Source: [Flavobacterium] thermophilum (lineage in GTDB: Bacteria > Bacillota > Bacilli > Bacillales > Anoxybacillaceae). Taken from it: DNA of 64,000 nt. The notes under the pieces are model-generated. The model ran no database searches and was not told the DNA's origin. It saw only the letters and a list, made by a program, of their open reading frames with translations. Both the position numbers and the translations under genes were made by a program. The stretch is from contig UGGS01000001.1 in assembly GCA_900450595.1 (NCBI GenBank), forward strand, positions 2,046,001 to 2,110,000, written 5' to 3'. Each line of letters starts with the position of its first letter. The first letter of the stretch is position 1. Positions 22,795-31,961 of this stretch are shown here, one piece after another.

Positions 22795-22822
22795 ACACTC
22801 ACCGCTTGGCGGTGAGTGTTTT
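22795..22822. terminator. Terminator between yuzA and yugI
   Basis: ACACTCACCGC pairs with GCGGTGAGTGT and is followed by TTTT. It serves yuzA and may also serve the convergent yugI. Confidence 0.85.
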
Positions 22823-23180
22823 ATTGTTTTGGCAAATCTTCCTTCTTCGACTGCTCGATCCATTCACGCAGCTTTTCTTTTAGCGGGCGGAATCCCGGCT
22901 CAAGCGGCATTTTGATGCGCGCCTGGCGCTTCTCCGCGCCTGGTTCAAGCGCCTTCAAGGACAAGCTCGCCCGCTTCATCTTCCAGTCGACATCAAGCAC
23001 TTTGACGGTCACGTCATCGCCGACATTGACATAATCGCGCACATCTTTGACAAATCGGTGCGAAATCTCGGAAATATGGATGAGCCCCTGCATGCCGCCC
23101 TCAAGCTGGACGAACGCGCCGTACGGCTGAATACCTGTCACCTTCCCTTTCACAATGGCTCCTCGTTTGATCGTTGGCAA
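22821..23180 (-). CDS. yugI: S1-domain RNA-binding protein (general stress protein 13)
   Basis: An S1 RNA-binding domain fills residues ~5-75 (GAIVKGKVTGIQPYGAFVQL, GLIHISEISH), followed by a basic linker and a short C-terminal helix REWIEQS. Homologues associate with ribosomes and are stress-inducible. The TTG start is preferred because AGGAG lies 8 bases before it; a GTG three codons earlier (23189) abuts the AGGAG and is unlikely. The promoter at 23218-23223 has an extended -10. Confidence 0.9.
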   Translation of the reverse strand: MPTIKRGAIVKGKVTGIQPYGAFVQLEGGMQGLIHISEISHRFVKDVRDYVNVGDDVTVKVLDVDWKMKRASLSLKALEPGAEKRQARIKMPLEPGFRPLKEKLREWIEQSKKEDLPKQ

Positions 23181-23508
23181 GGAAAACACTCCTATTGATG
23201 AATTTCATCGTTTCTGTATTATAACATAAGCGGAAGGCAAAACCCAAAAATGAGGGAACAGATGCAACCGATTGTTTTGTGCGGCGCGCGGCTCGCCGCC
23301 AACCGCCGGCCCGACGGATTTTTTCCTAAACCGGCCGCCCCCGGATCGCATCCTGGCGGCTCTTTCGCGCGTATAGGCGTCAAGAAAAAGCCGGCGCAAA
23401 CAGCGGTTCCGAACCAAGCCGCCATTACCGCTCCGTATGGATGAGGGCGTATGCATGCGAAAACGGAAAAAGGCGCCCCGCTTCCGCGTGGGGCGCCTTG
23501 GCCGCCGG
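23181..23508. other. Intergenic region alaT-yugI
   Basis: It holds the yugI promoter (extended -10 TGTTATAAT in sense, -10 at 23218-23223) and the alaRT terminator (23467-23499). Nothing else was recognised; the open frames across it lack start signals. Confidence 0.5.
23467..23499 (-). terminator. Terminator of alaRT
   Basis: The stem AAGGCGCCCC/GGGGCGCCTT is followed on the minus strand by CTTTTTCC. Confidence 0.85.
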
Positions 23509-24681
23509 CTACAAACGCGCCAAAAACCGTTTTATTCGTTTGACGGCTTCCTGCAGCTGTTCAAGCGACGACGCGTACGAACAGCGGATATGCCCTTCCC
23601 CGCTTTGGCCAAAGACGCTGCCGGGGACGACCGCCACTTTTTCTTCGATGAGCAGCCGCTCGGCGAACTGCTCTGACGTCATGCCGGTATGCCGAATGGA
23701 TGGAAACGCGTAAAACGCGCCACCTGGCATATGGCATGGCAAGCCGATTTCATTGAGCGACGACACGAAATAATTGCGCCGCCGCCGGTAGCTGCTGCGC
23801 ATCTCGGCGACATCGCGCTCCCCGCTGCGAAGCGCCTCAAGCGCCCCGTATTGCGCCATCGTCGGCGCGCACATGATCGCGTACTGATGGATTTTCAACA
23901 TCGCCTGCAAAATGTCTTCCGGCGCCGCAGCAAATCCGAGCCGCCAGCCGGTCATCGCGAACCCTTTCGAAAATCCGGAAATCAAAATCGTCCGCTCGCG
24001 CATGCCGCTGACGGCGGCCATGCTCATATAGCCGTCGTCATACGTCAGTTCGGCGTAAATTTCGTCGGCGATGACAAGCAAATCGTGCTCTTTCGCCAGG
24101 CGGGCGAGCGCTTCAAGTTCAGCCGGACGGAGAACCGTGCCGGTCGGGTTGTTCGGCGAGCAAATGATGATCGCTTTCGTCCGCGCGGTGAGCGCCTGCT
24201 CCAGCTGCGCCACATGGAGTTGAAACCCGTCGGCGCCCGTTGTCTGCACCGCCACCGGCGTCCCGCCGGCAAGCACGACAAGCGGCTCATACGCCACGAA
24301 GCTTGGCTCGACGACGATCACTTCATCGCCCGGGTCGAGAATCGCCCTCAGCGCCAAATCGATCGCCTGGCTCGCCCCGACCGTCACCAAAATTTCCGTC
24401 TCCGGCCGGTAGTCAACGTGAAACTTGCGGCGCAAATAGGCGGCGATCTCTTGGCGGAGCTCCAAAAGCCCGGCGTTTGGGGTATAGGACGTATAGCCTT
24501 GCTCAAGCGACAAAATGCTCGCCTCGCGGACGCTCCAGGACGTGACAAAATCCGGTTCGCCGACGCCGAGCGAAATGACGCCCTCCATGCCGGACGCGAG
24601 ATCGAAAAAGCGGCGGATGCCGGACGGCTTCAAGGCGGCGACCGTCTTCGACACGTATGTGTTTCGCGTTTGCGGCTTCAT
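23509..24681 (-). CDS. alaT: Alanine transaminase (class I/II aminotransferase)
   Basis: The PLP enzyme is 390 residues long. The cofactor lysine is K239 in SGFSKGFAMTGWRLGF, and SPNNPTGTVL (~175-184) and VIADEIYAELTYDD (~203-216) are fold-type I signatures. B. subtilis AlaT forms alanine from pyruvate with glutamate. Its start overlaps the alaR stop by 4 bases (ATGA), so the two are translationally coupled and form the alaR-alaT operon. Confidence 0.92.
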   Translation of the reverse strand: MKPQTRNTYVSKTVAALKPSGIRRFFDLASGMEGVISLGVGEPDFVTSWSVREASILSLEQGYTSYTPNAGLLELRQEIAAYLRRKFHVDYRPETEILVTVGASQAIDLALRAILDPGDEVIVVEPSFVAYEPLVVLAGGTPVAVQTTGADGFQLHVAQLEQALTARTKAIIICSPNNPTGTVLRPAELEALARLAKEHDLLVIADEIYAELTYDDGYMSMAAVSGMRERTILISGFSKGFAMTGWRLGFAAAPEDILQAMLKIHQYAIMCAPTMAQYGALEALRSGERDVAEMRSSYRRRRNYFVSSLNEIGLPCHMPGGAFYAFPSIRHTGMTSEQFAERLLIEEKVAVVPGSVFGQSGEGHIRCSYASSLEQLQEAVKRIKRFLARL

Positions 24682-25178
24682 GGCGACACCACGATGCGGC
24701 GATCTTGATCTCCTTGGTCAAACACGATGCCGTCATGTTTGTATTTTTTCAAAATGAAATGGGTCGTCGTCGAAATGACGGAATCGAGCGTCGACAGCTT
24801 TTCGGAGACGAACTGGGCGATTTCCGACATCGACCGCCCTTCAATGACGACCGACAAGTCGTAGGCGCCGGACATCAAATAGACGGATGTCACTTCCGGA
24901 AAGCGGTAGATGCGCTCCGCCACCTCGTCAAAGCCGACGCCGCGCTTCGGGGTCACTTTCACATCGATCATCGCCGTCACCCCTTCATGGCCGTCCACCT
25001 TCCGCCAGTCGACGAGCGCGGTATATTGGACGATCACCTTCGCCTCTTCCAGCTTTTTGACGAGCGCTTCCGTTTCCGCAACCGGCAGGCCGACCATTTT
25101 CGCCAACATATCAAGCGGCGTACGCGCATCTTTTTCTAATATTTTGACAATTTCTAGTTCTTTTTCACTCAGTTTCAC
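24678..25178 (-). CDS. alaR: Lrp/AsnC-family regulator AlaR
   Basis: The protein has an N-terminal helix-turn-helix (KLSEKELEIVKILEKDA) and a C-terminal RAM/ligand domain (VTAMIDVKVTPKRGVGFDEVAERIY). In B. subtilis AlaR activates alaT. The GTG start at 25178 is chosen because GGGAGG lies 8 bases upstream and it gives 166 residues, the family length; the frame can be extended but without a ribosome-binding site. First gene of the alaRT pair. Confidence 0.9.
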   Translation of the reverse strand: MKLSEKELEIVKILEKDARTPLDMLAKMVGLPVAETEALVKKLEEAKVIVQYTALVDWRKVDGHEGVTAMIDVKVTPKRGVGFDEVAERIYRFPEVTSVYLMSGAYDLSVVIEGRSMSEIAQFVSEKLSTLDSVISTTTHFILKKYKHDGIVFDQGDQDRRIVVSP

Positions 25179-25228
25179 TTTGTCTTCCTCCCTTTCATCC
25201 ATTTCCGCAAACCGGCCGCCGGATGCCG

Positions 25229-25501
25229 TCACGGGAGCGAACAAGATGCGGCGTGTTTCAGTTTGAGAAGCCGGCGGGCGAGTTTTTGACAGTCGCGGAC
25301 AGGAATCGTTTTGTCAAACGCGAATTCATATATGGACTGAATACGGGCGGCCAGCGTGCGGGGATCATCCGTATCGTACACCGCCTGAAGCACGTCGACC
25401 GCTTCCGCCTCGTAGGCGCCGTTTCCGAGGCCGAACGGGTCCCAGGCGCCGACGGTCTCAAGAAGCAGCCGGTTCAACTGCTGTCCGTCCATGCTGTCCA
25501 T
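25229..25501 (-). CDS. yugE: DUF1871 family protein
   Basis: The 90-residue soluble protein matches YugE (DUF1871), with WDPFGLGNGAYEAEAVDVLQ and the motif SIYEFAFDKTIP. A structure exists for the family but no function is known. AAGGTGG precedes the ATG region. It lies 50 bases upstream of alaR on the same strand and may be part of its transcript. Divergent from patB. Confidence 0.8.
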   Translation of the reverse strand: MDSMDGQQLNRLLLETVGAWDPFGLGNGAYEAEAVDVLQAVYDTDDPRTLAARIQSIYEFAFDKTIPVRDCQKLARRLLKLKHAASCSLP

Positions 25502-25575
25502 CCACCTTTCTTGCTGCTATGATATAACCAATTATAAGCCATCGATTCGAAAAAAAGAAGGGAGAAGATGCAACA

Positions 25576-26796
25576 ATGTTTCCGTCCGATGAGGGAAAAA
25601 GCCATGCCCAAAACGGGGAAGGCGCGGCCGCGTCCCCGTTTGACCGCGTGATTGACCGCCGGGGCACGCTGTCCGTGAAATGGGATGATACAAAGCGCGT
25701 ATTCGGGCATGAAGACGTCTGGCCGATGTGGGTCGCCGATATGGATTTTCCGGCGCCGCCCGAAGTGCAGGAAGCGCTGCGGCGGCGGGTTGAACACGGC
25801 GTGTTTGGCTACACCGTCATTCCCGATTCACTCAAAGAAGCGGTGTGCCAATGGCTTGAACGCCGTCATGACTGGACGATCGATCCGTCTTGGCTCGTGT
25901 TTGCCCCTGGCGTTGTGCCGGCGGTCGCCGCTGCCATTGAGGCGTTTTCGGAGCCGGGGGATGGCGTCGTCGTGTTCTCGCCCGTCTATCGGCCGCTGTT
26001 TGATCTCGTCCGCCGCCACGGACGCACGCTCATATTCAGCCCGCTCCGGCTGGCGGAAGAGAACTACGTCATCGACTGGAACGACTTGGAAACCAAACTG
26101 CCCGGGGCAAAGCTGCTCATCCTTTGCCATCCGCACAATCCCGGAGGCAAATCGTGGACGGCCGCCGAGCTCGAGCGGCTCGGGGAGCTGTGCCTCAAAC
26201 ACGGCGTCTTCGTCTTATCGGACGAAATTCACGCCGATTTGACGCTTCCGCCGCACCAGCATGTGCCGTTCGCCGCGCTTCGTCCCGAGTTTGCGGCGCA
26301 AAGCGCCACATTCCGCGCGCCGACGAAAACGTTCAACCTGGCCGGCTTGCAGGCGGCCGAAGCGGTCATTCCCGACGATTCGCGGCGCCGGGCGTTCCGC
26401 CGCATCCAGCAGCGTCACGGCTTTTTTACGTTGAATGCGTTCGCCGTTGTCGGGGCGGAGGCCGCGTACCGATGCGGCGGGCCGTGGCTCGACGCCTTGC
26501 TTGCCTACTTGCAGGAAAACATCGAGGTGGCCGCCGCCTATTTGGCCGACCGTCTGCCGGCGCTTCACCTCATCCGGCCGCAGGCAACGTATCTCATCTG
26601 GATCGACTGCCGCGGCCTCGGCCTTTCCGAGGCGGAGCTGAAACGGCGGCTGTTGGAAAAAGGAAAACTGGCTGTTGAATTCGGCAGCAAATTCGGTCCC
26701 GAAGGCGCCGGCTTCATCCGCTTAAACGCCGCCTGCCCACGCCCGACGCTCGAAGAAGGGCTGCGGCGGCTGGGGGCGGCGCTAGGCGAACAGTGA
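25576..26796 (+). CDS. patB: MalY/PatB-type cystathionine beta-lyase
   Basis: The 406-residue PLP enzyme of the MalY/PatB group carries WPMWVADMDFPAPPEV (~49-64), HPHNPGGK (185-192), LSDEIHADL (214-222) and the PLP lysine K251 in APTKTFNLAGLQ. It splits cystathionine or related C-S bonds in sulfur amino-acid metabolism. The first ~20 residues (acidic, low complexity) extend beyond the usual start; AAGGGAGAAG lies ~10 bases before the ATG. It is followed by a terminator shared with the convergent SOD gene. Confidence 0.9.
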   Translation: MFPSDEGKSHAQNGEGAAASPFDRVIDRRGTLSVKWDDTKRVFGHEDVWPMWVADMDFPAPPEVQEALRRRVEHGVFGYTVIPDSLKEAVCQWLERRHDWTIDPSWLVFAPGVVPAVAAAIEAFSEPGDGVVVFSPVYRPLFDLVRRHGRTLIFSPLRLAEENYVIDWNDLETKLPGAKLLILCHPHNPGGKSWTAAELERLGELCLKHGVFVLSDEIHADLTLPPHQHVPFAALRPEFAAQSATFRAPTKTFNLAGLQAAEAVIPDDSRRRAFRRIQQRHGFFTLNAFAVVGAEAAYRCGGPWLDALLAYLQENIEVAAAYLADRLPALHLIRPQATYLIWIDCRGLGLSEAELKRRLLEKGKLAVEFGSKFGPEGAGFIRLNAACPRPTLEEGLRRLGAALGEQ

Positions 26797-26946
26797 CGGA
26801 AGGTGGAACAGATGGGCGTCTTGCGCGGCCGGAACCGGCGCTTGGCGGCGCCGCCCTTTCGGGACACAACCGCAGCAGCCGGTGTCAACGGCAAGGGGCG
26901 CACCGGCCGCTTTCTGGGCAGCGGCCAAAGAAACGGCGCCCAACAT

Positions 26947-26979
26947 GAAACAAGGGGCCCGCACGCGAGCCCCTGTTTC
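26947..26979. terminator. Shared terminator patB/SOD
   Basis: GAAACA-GGGGC pairs with GCCCC-TGTTTC. The stem overlaps the stop codon of the minus-strand SOD gene. Confidence 0.7.
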
Positions 26980-27502
26980 ATGACGACTTGATTTCCCCGC
27001 AGGCGATCCGCCCGCCGGCGTCGCCGGCCGGCTGGGTCATGCCGTCGTCTTTCTTGGCGTGAATGACGATCGATGTTCCGTCTTTCGTCAAGAGCGTCCC
27101 TTTTTCCCCTTCCCGGAGCGTCACATTCGGCGCCGTCAGCTCGACGTTGACCGTGCCGTCCTCCTTCACAATGATGTTCGGCAAATCGCCGGCGTGCGCC
27201 CCTTCCGGATGGAGAAGGCCGTGCTTTTTCCCGTCCGGGTTGTAATGCCCGCCCGCCGACTGAAAATCAGGCGGCTGGCAACTTCCTTTTTCATGAATAT
27301 GAATGGCGTGCTCCCCCGGCGGGAGCCCTTCCAAATCGAGCTTCAACCGCACTCCTTCGGCTTGCTCCGTCAATTCCACCGTACCGATCCGATCGCCGTC
27401 CGCATTGATCATCTCCACCGTCCGGCTCGTTCCTTCATCTTGCCCGCAGCCGGACAACACGAGCAGCACGGCGGACATGATCGCATATGATCCACGCAAC
27501 AC
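26978..27502 (-). CDS. Cu/Zn superoxide dismutase lipoprotein
   Basis: The 174-residue protein has a lipobox (LVLSGC, Cys19), so it is predicted to be anchored outside the membrane. All SOD ligands are present: H68 and H70 (HAIHIHE), bridging H86 (GGHYNP), H94, H103, D106 (AGDLPN) and H148 ([10 protein letters not shown]), plus C75 and C168 for the disulfide. B. subtilis YojM, the family reference in Bacillus, lacks two Cu ligands, so this copy is more likely an active dismutase. The start has weak ribosome-binding signals (GGGGGAGTTTG). Confidence 0.9.
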   Translation of the reverse strand: MLRGSYAIMSAVLLVLSGCGQDEGTSRTVEMINADGDRIGTVELTEQAEGVRLKLDLEGLPPGEHAIHIHEKGSCQPPDFQSAGGHYNPDGKKHGLLHPEGAHAGDLPNIIVKEDGTVNVELTAPNVTLREGEKGTLLTKDGTSIVIHAKKDDGMTQPAGDAGGRIACGEIKSS

Positions 27503-27558
27503 AAACTCCCCCCAACTTCACATCCGTTATCCGCCATTATTGCCGGGGAAGCGCCGGT

Positions 27559-27774
27559 TTATACATGCGGCGGCTGTTTTTGTCTGTCCTGTTTGCCGAG
27601 CAGCTGTTCTTCCAGCTGCTTCGCCTCCTTCTCCTGGCGCCGGGAAATGACGACGATGAGCCGCATGGTAAACACCGCCATCAAGAAAAAGACGGCAAAG
27701 GAAATCGCCGCCGGAATGTATTCACGCTTGTCTTCCGGAAAGTACAAAAACAAGTTCAACACCCATGGCCACAT
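27559..27774 (-). CDS. Small membrane protein of unknown function
   Basis: The 71-residue product starts MWPWVLNLFLYFPED and has a membrane helix (YIPAAISFAVFFLMAVFTMRLIVV split over residues ~20-42), then a Lys/Glu/Gln-rich cytoplasmic tail that may form a coiled coil. The start is the ATG 20 codons inside the longest frame, with AGAAAGG 9 bases upstream; a TGCTATAAT extended -10 lies about 25 bases further up. No family is recognised. Confidence 0.65.
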   Translation of the reverse strand: MWPWVLNLFLYFPEDKREYIPAAISFAVFFLMAVFTMRLIVVISRRQEKEAKQLEEQLLGKQDRQKQPPHV

Positions 27775-27843
27775 CGCAAACAACCTTTCTGCCGTAAAAT
27801 CATCTATATTATAGCATAAAAAAGCCGCTGCCAACGCAGCCGG

Positions 27844-28464
27844 CTATAACGCAAACTTTTTCCTCAGCTGGGTGAAATCGATCCGCTCGCCAAGCGTCGG
27901 CGGCTTCGTCTTCGCCAAATACTTTTTGTCGTTTTCGATGAGCCGGAAGATCGTGTAGGCGGTAAACGCATCATCGAGCGCGCAATGGGCTTTTCCAACT
28001 GCTTCGTTTCCATACTCTTGCACCGCTTTGCGCAAGGCGGTTTGGTTTTTGTTGCCGAAAAACCGTTTATACTCCAAAGCCAAATCGCGGTGTTCGCCGG
28101 TGAATGGAAATGCGACTTGCGCCGACTGACAGTTTTCCCGGAGCACTTTCATGTCCATGCCGCCCCATGTAATGACGGTCGTCGGGCGCTCTCGGTCATA
28201 CCGCCGGAGCAAGGAAACGAGATCAAAAAAGCTCATGCCGCCATCAATTTGCGCTTGGGTGATGTTGAGGAACGATTTGCACCGGTCGGTGAGTTGCGGA
28301 AAACGGAGCGGTTTCACATAGGAGGAAAATTGGCTCACGATTTGCTCCTCAACAACCGCAACAAGGCCGACTTCAATAATTTCCGGGCAAAACCCGCTCG
28401 GATTCGTTTTCGTCTCCGGCATCGTAAATTCGAAATCGAGAAACAAATATTGCGGGGCATCCAT
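27844..28464 (-). CDS. kapD: 3'-5' exonuclease-like sporulation inhibitor KapD
   Basis: A DEDDh-type exonuclease fold is visible: LFLDFEFTMPE (residues ~7-17, first Asp/Glu pair), then ITWGGMDMKVLREN, and KAHCALDDAFTAYTIF with the His and last Asp. B. subtilis KapD inhibits the KinA pathway into sporulation. The start at 28464 follows AAGGGGGGAAG and gives 206 residues, matching the family; eight codons of upstream frame are dropped. Immediate neighbour of the mrp operon on the same strand, ~165 bases past its end. Confidence 0.88.
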   Translation of the reverse strand: MDAPQYLFLDFEFTMPETKTNPSGFCPEIIEVGLVAVVEEQIVSQFSSYVKPLRFPQLTDRCKSFLNITQAQIDGGMSFFDLVSLLRRYDRERPTTVITWGGMDMKVLRENCQSAQVAFPFTGEHRDLALEYKRFFGNKNQTALRKAVQEYGNEAVGKAHCALDDAFTAYTIFRLIENDKKYLAKTKPPTLGERIDFTQLRKKFAL

Positions 28465-28630
28465 CGCCGCTTCCCCCCTTTCTTCCATACAGCCGTAATG
28501 GGTCTTACTATTATTATATCACGTAGAAGCCATTGTTTATTTCTTTTTTCAGAAAATGGCGAAAAAGAGGCGGATGCCGTGAAAACGGAGTGGTCTGGAG
28601 AAACCGAAAGGACATCCCGCTATTTCTTCT

Positions 28631-28999
28631 CTACTTTGCGCTTTTCGTTCTATTCTCTCTCCGTTCGGCCAAATCGTCGCGAACCGTCCCTTCCCACGGT
28701 CGAACGCCGGAGTAGTATGCCGCACGGCTAATCAAATGAGCCGACACCGGAGATGTTAAAAACAGAAAGACAATAGCCAACAACAAACGGGAATTGAAAT
28801 GATCGTGCTTCAACCAAAAGTAAAATAACGTCCCCATTAAGATGAAAATCATCCCTAGCGTCGTGCTTTTGCTGATGGCATGGCTTCTCGTATAGACGTC
28901 AGGGAGGCGGAGGGCGCCGATGGCCGAAATCAACGTTAACAGCGCGCCAACCATGACGAGCAACATGATCACCCCATCAATGATTTCCGTCACGTTCAA
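28631..28999 (-). CDS. mrpG: Na+/H+ antiporter subunit MrpG
   Basis: The 122-residue subunit has three membrane helices with the family string ALRLPDVYTRSHAISKSTTLG. It is the last of seven Mrp genes. It starts with TTG, 6 bases after AAGGGGG, and overlaps mrpF by 23 bases. The C-terminal tail is Arg/Glu-rich. Confidence 0.93.
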   Translation of the reverse strand: MNVTEIIDGVIMLLVMVGALLTLISAIGALRLPDVYTRSHAISKSTTLGMIFILMGTLFYFWLKHDHFNSRLLLAIVFLFLTSPVSAHLISRAAYYSGVRPWEGTVRDDLAERRENRTKSAK

Positions 29000-29258
29000 T
29001 CACAACCCCCTTTTGCAAAAACTTAGCAAACGCCGCCGTGCCAAGAAATGCCAAAATTCCAATCAGCAAAATAATTTCTAAAAACACGCTCGTCTCCAAT
29101 ATGATGGACAGCACCGCCACCATCCCCGCGAGACAAATCCCGATCGCATCCAGGGCAATGACCCGGTCCGCCACGGTCGGGCCCTTGACGACCCGATACA
29201 GAAAGCAAATGACAGCAAGCGACAACAACACCAGCGCGACATTGAACATCACCATCAC
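28977..29258 (-). CDS. mrpF: Na+/H+ antiporter subunit MrpF
   Basis: The 93-residue, three-helix subunit has the family core VKGPTVADRVIALDAIGICLAGM. Its ATG overlaps the mrpE stop (ATGA), which implies coupled translation. Mutations in MrpF homologues affect Na+ and cholate efflux. Confidence 0.93.
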   Translation of the reverse strand: MMVMFNVALVLLSLAVICFLYRVVKGPTVADRVIALDAIGICLAGMVAVLSIILETSVFLEIILLIGILAFLGTAAFAKFLQKGVVIERDGNH

Positions 29259-29731
29259 CGGCTCACCTCCAAAATCGTTTTTTCAAATGATGTTTTGATT
29301 TGCCGGATCACTTCATCCACATCCGGGGCGTCAATCGTATGAATATAAATCAGTTTCTTGTCATCCGAGACATCGATCACAAACGTCCCCGGCGTCAAAG
29401 TAATCAAGCTCGACAACAGCGTAATTTCCCAGTCCTTTTTCACTTCAAGAGGAAGGGCAAAAATGCAAGGTTTCATGTCCAGCGACGGGGACAGGACGAT
29501 TTTGAGCACCGCCCAGTTGGCCAGCAGCAGTTCTTTCATGAAAATCGCCGTCAACTTTCCGATGACAAACAGCGGGACGACGTAAAATGTTGTCGAAAAA
29601 TATCGCCGCAGCGCGAACATGATGCCAAGCCCAAGGAGATACCCAATCACAAATGATGACCCGGTAAACGAATCGGCCAGAAACATCCACACGAACGCCA
29701 GTACCACATTTAGCAGCAATTGCTGTGCCAT
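29255..29731 (-). CDS. mrpE: Na+/H+ antiporter subunit MrpE
   Basis: The 158-residue protein has N-terminal hydrophobic segments and a soluble C-terminal domain (SLITLTPGTFVIDVSDDKKLIYIHTID) typical of MrpE. It lies 6 bases after mrpD. Confidence 0.93.
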   Translation of the reverse strand: MAQQLLLNVVLAFVWMFLADSFTGSSFVIGYLLGLGIMFALRRYFSTTFYVVPLFVIGKLTAIFMKELLLANWAVLKIVLSPSLDMKPCIFALPLEVKKDWEITLLSSLITLTPGTFVIDVSDDKKLIYIHTIDAPDVDEVIRQIKTSFEKTILEVSR

Positions 29732-29737
29732 TTGCCT

Positions 29738-31210
29738 CTACTCCTTCAGCACGGACTCAATATACATTGACGGATCCGCCAACGTCGCCGCCGCCTGGGC
29801 GATATACGGGCGAACAAATTCGGCCCCGACGCCGTATAAAACGGCCAAGGAAAGAAGCGCGACAATCGGCACATACAGCGGGGCGACTCGTTTTTGCTCA
29901 TACCCGCGCGCTTCTCCCCAACAAGATTGAATAAAAATTTTCATCACCGAATAAAGCACAAGCAAGCTGGATAATAACACAACCAGCGCAAACAGAAGCT
30001 GTCCTTTTTCAAACGCCGCCCGAATAATGAGCGCTTTTCCGATAAAGCCGCTGAACGGAGGAATGCCGCTTAGCGCAAGAGCGGAAAGGAATACAGCCCA
30101 GCCAAGCAGCGGATACGAACCGAGCAGTCCGCTGAACCGCCCGAGTTGATTCGTTCCCGCGACATACGCAATCGCCCCGATAATGAAAAAGAGCGCCGTT
30201 TTCATGACCATGTCTTGCAGCAAGTAAAAAATCGTGCCTTCCATACTTTCTTCTGTCATTAACGAAATGCCAAACGCCATCACACCGACGGCCGCCACAA
30301 TGTTATAAATGGCGATTTGCCGCATATCGCGGTAAGCCACGGCGCCAATGACGCCAAATACAACGGTCGCGATCGCCAACCACGCTAAAATCGTATGCGT
30401 ATAGCCGACATCTTGACGGAAAATGAGCGAGAAAGTGCGCAAGATCGAATACACACCGACTTTTGTCAACAAGCCGCCAAACAACGCAAGCACAGCTGAC
30501 GGCGGAGCGGAATAAGCCCCCGGCATCCAAACATAAAACGGAAACAACGCCCCCTTTAACCCAAAGACAATGAGAAAAAGCAAGCAAATGACCGTCAATA
30601 CAGCAGTGTTGTCTGCTTGAGAAATCCGTACGGCTAAGTGCGCCATATTCAATGTGCCGGTCACGGCGTACAAATAGCCGACGGCGATGACAAACAACGC
30701 TGATGAAAACACATTGATCACCATATATTTCATCGTTTCCTGAAGCTGGATTTTCGTGCCGCCATGAACGAGAAGCGCATACGATGACATAAGCATCACT
30801 TCATAAAACACGAATAAATTAAAAATATCCCCTGTGGTAAACGCCCCGTTCACTCCGACAATGAGAAACTGAAAAAAAACATAGTAGTACATAGACGCCT
30901 GTTTCGAATCAATCGTGAAAAAGGAATACAGCAGGCAAGCGAGCGCGATCATGCTCGTTGTCAACACCAGGAGCGCTGAAAGCATGTCAGAGACGAGCGT
31001 AATCCCAAACGGTGCCGGCCAGTTTCCAACGTCCAGCTTCTGCATCCCTTCATGGTCGACAAGACGCACAAGCCAAGCGCCCGCAGCGATGAGCGCCCCT
31101 GCTGACACGAGGGAAATCATTTTTTGCGCTTTCAATGATTTCACGCAAAACATCAAGATGACCGCTGTCGTCAATGGAATCGCAATCGGAAAAATTACGG
31201 CATTAGTCAT
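29738..31210 (-). CDS. mrpD: Na+/H+ antiporter subunit MrpD
   Basis: The 490-residue, ~14-helix subunit is related to complex I NuoM/N. It has the proton-channel region [19 protein letters not shown] with its membrane Glu, and [20 protein letters not shown]. It overlaps mrpC by 8 bases. MrpA and MrpD carry the likely cation and proton paths of the complex. Confidence 0.95.
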   Translation of the reverse strand: MTNAVIFPIAIPLTTAVILMFCVKSLKAQKMISLVSAGALIAAGAWLVRLVDHEGMQKLDVGNWPAPFGITLVSDMLSALLVLTTSMIALACLLYSFFTIDSKQASMYYYVFFQFLIVGVNGAFTTGDIFNLFVFYEVMLMSSYALLVHGGTKIQLQETMKYMVINVFSSALFVIAVGYLYAVTGTLNMAHLAVRISQADNTAVLTVICLLFLIVFGLKGALFPFYVWMPGAYSAPPSAVLALFGGLLTKVGVYSILRTFSLIFRQDVGYTHTILAWLAIATVVFGVIGAVAYRDMRQIAIYNIVAAVGVMAFGISLMTEESMEGTIFYLLQDMVMKTALFFIIGAIAYVAGTNQLGRFSGLLGSYPLLGWAVFLSALALSGIPPFSGFIGKALIIRAAFEKGQLLFALVVLLSSLLVLYSVMKIFIQSCWGEARGYEQKRVAPLYVPIVALLSLAVLYGVGAEFVRPYIAQAAATLADPSMYIESVLKE

Positions 31211-31544
31211 GGTCTTCCTTTCCCCTCATCCGTTCAATATTGTCCGTCCCGATCTCCTGATAAGAACGATACGCCAAAACGAGCAAAAACGCCGTGACCC
31301 CAAAACTAATGACAATCGCCGTCAAAATCAGCGCCTGCGGAACAGGGTCGACATAGTGTTCCGCCTGCACGTCAAGCAGCGGCGGCGCTCCTTTTTTCAA
31401 TCCTCCCATCGTCAATAACAGCAAGTGCGCTCCATGGCTTAACAATCCCGTGCCGATAATGATCCGAAGCAAACTTTTGCTTAACATTAAGTACGTAGCG
31501 CCGGCAAACAAACAGCCGATGACAATAATCATGACGACTTCCAT
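31203..31544 (-). CDS. mrpC: Na+/H+ antiporter subunit MrpC
   Basis: The 113-residue, three-helix subunit is related to NuoK: a [20 protein letters not shown] start and [29 protein letters not shown] ahead of the ATG lies inside the end of mrpB, and the two genes abut. Confidence 0.94.
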   Translation of the reverse strand: MEVVMIIVIGCLFAGATYLMLSKSLLRIIIGTGLLSHGAHLLLLTMGGLKKGAPPLLDVQAEHYVDPVPQALILTAIVISFGVTAFLLVLAYRSYQEIGTDNIERMRGKEDHD

Positions 31545-31961
31545 TTATTCTTCCTCTCCTATCGTTTCGATAATCGTCATGGTCACCCCGACAACGACCA
31601 AATACACTCCTAAGTCAAACAAGACGGCCGTATGGAGCGAAACATCCCCAAGCAGCGGCAGCATGACATGGCCGTGGGCGTGCGTTAAAAACGGGACATC
31701 GAAGACTAAGCCGCCAAGACCTGTTCCTAAGGCAAACAACAGCCCGATGCCAATGAGCGTGCGATACGAAACCGGGATCATCGACCGGACGGTTTTGATG
31801 TCAAACGCCAGCAGCAGCAAAATAATGGCGCCGGCGGTAACGAGGCCGGCAATGAATCCGCCGCCTGGATAATAGTGGCCGGCGAAAAAAAGCTGAATCC
31901 CAAATAAAATGATCATAAACGTGACAACGGCCGTTACCGTCCGCAAAATGAGCTCATTCAT
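31545..31961 (-). CDS. mrpB: Na+/H+ antiporter subunit MrpB
   Basis: The 138-residue, four-helix subunit has the family string GGGFIAGLVTAGAIILLLLA. It overlaps mrpA by 8 bases. Confidence 0.94.
   Translation of the reverse strand: MNELILRTVTAVVTFMIILFGIQLFFAGHYYPGGGFIAGLVTAGAIILLLLAFDIKTVRSMIPVSYRTLIGIGLLFALGTGLGGLVFDVPFLTHAHGHVMLPLLGDVSLHTAVLFDLGVYLVVVGVTMTIIETIGEEE

Noticed and set aside
23205..23456. 83-codon minus-strand frame between alaT and yugI
   Set aside because: Overlaps the yugI promoter and has no start signal or similarity.
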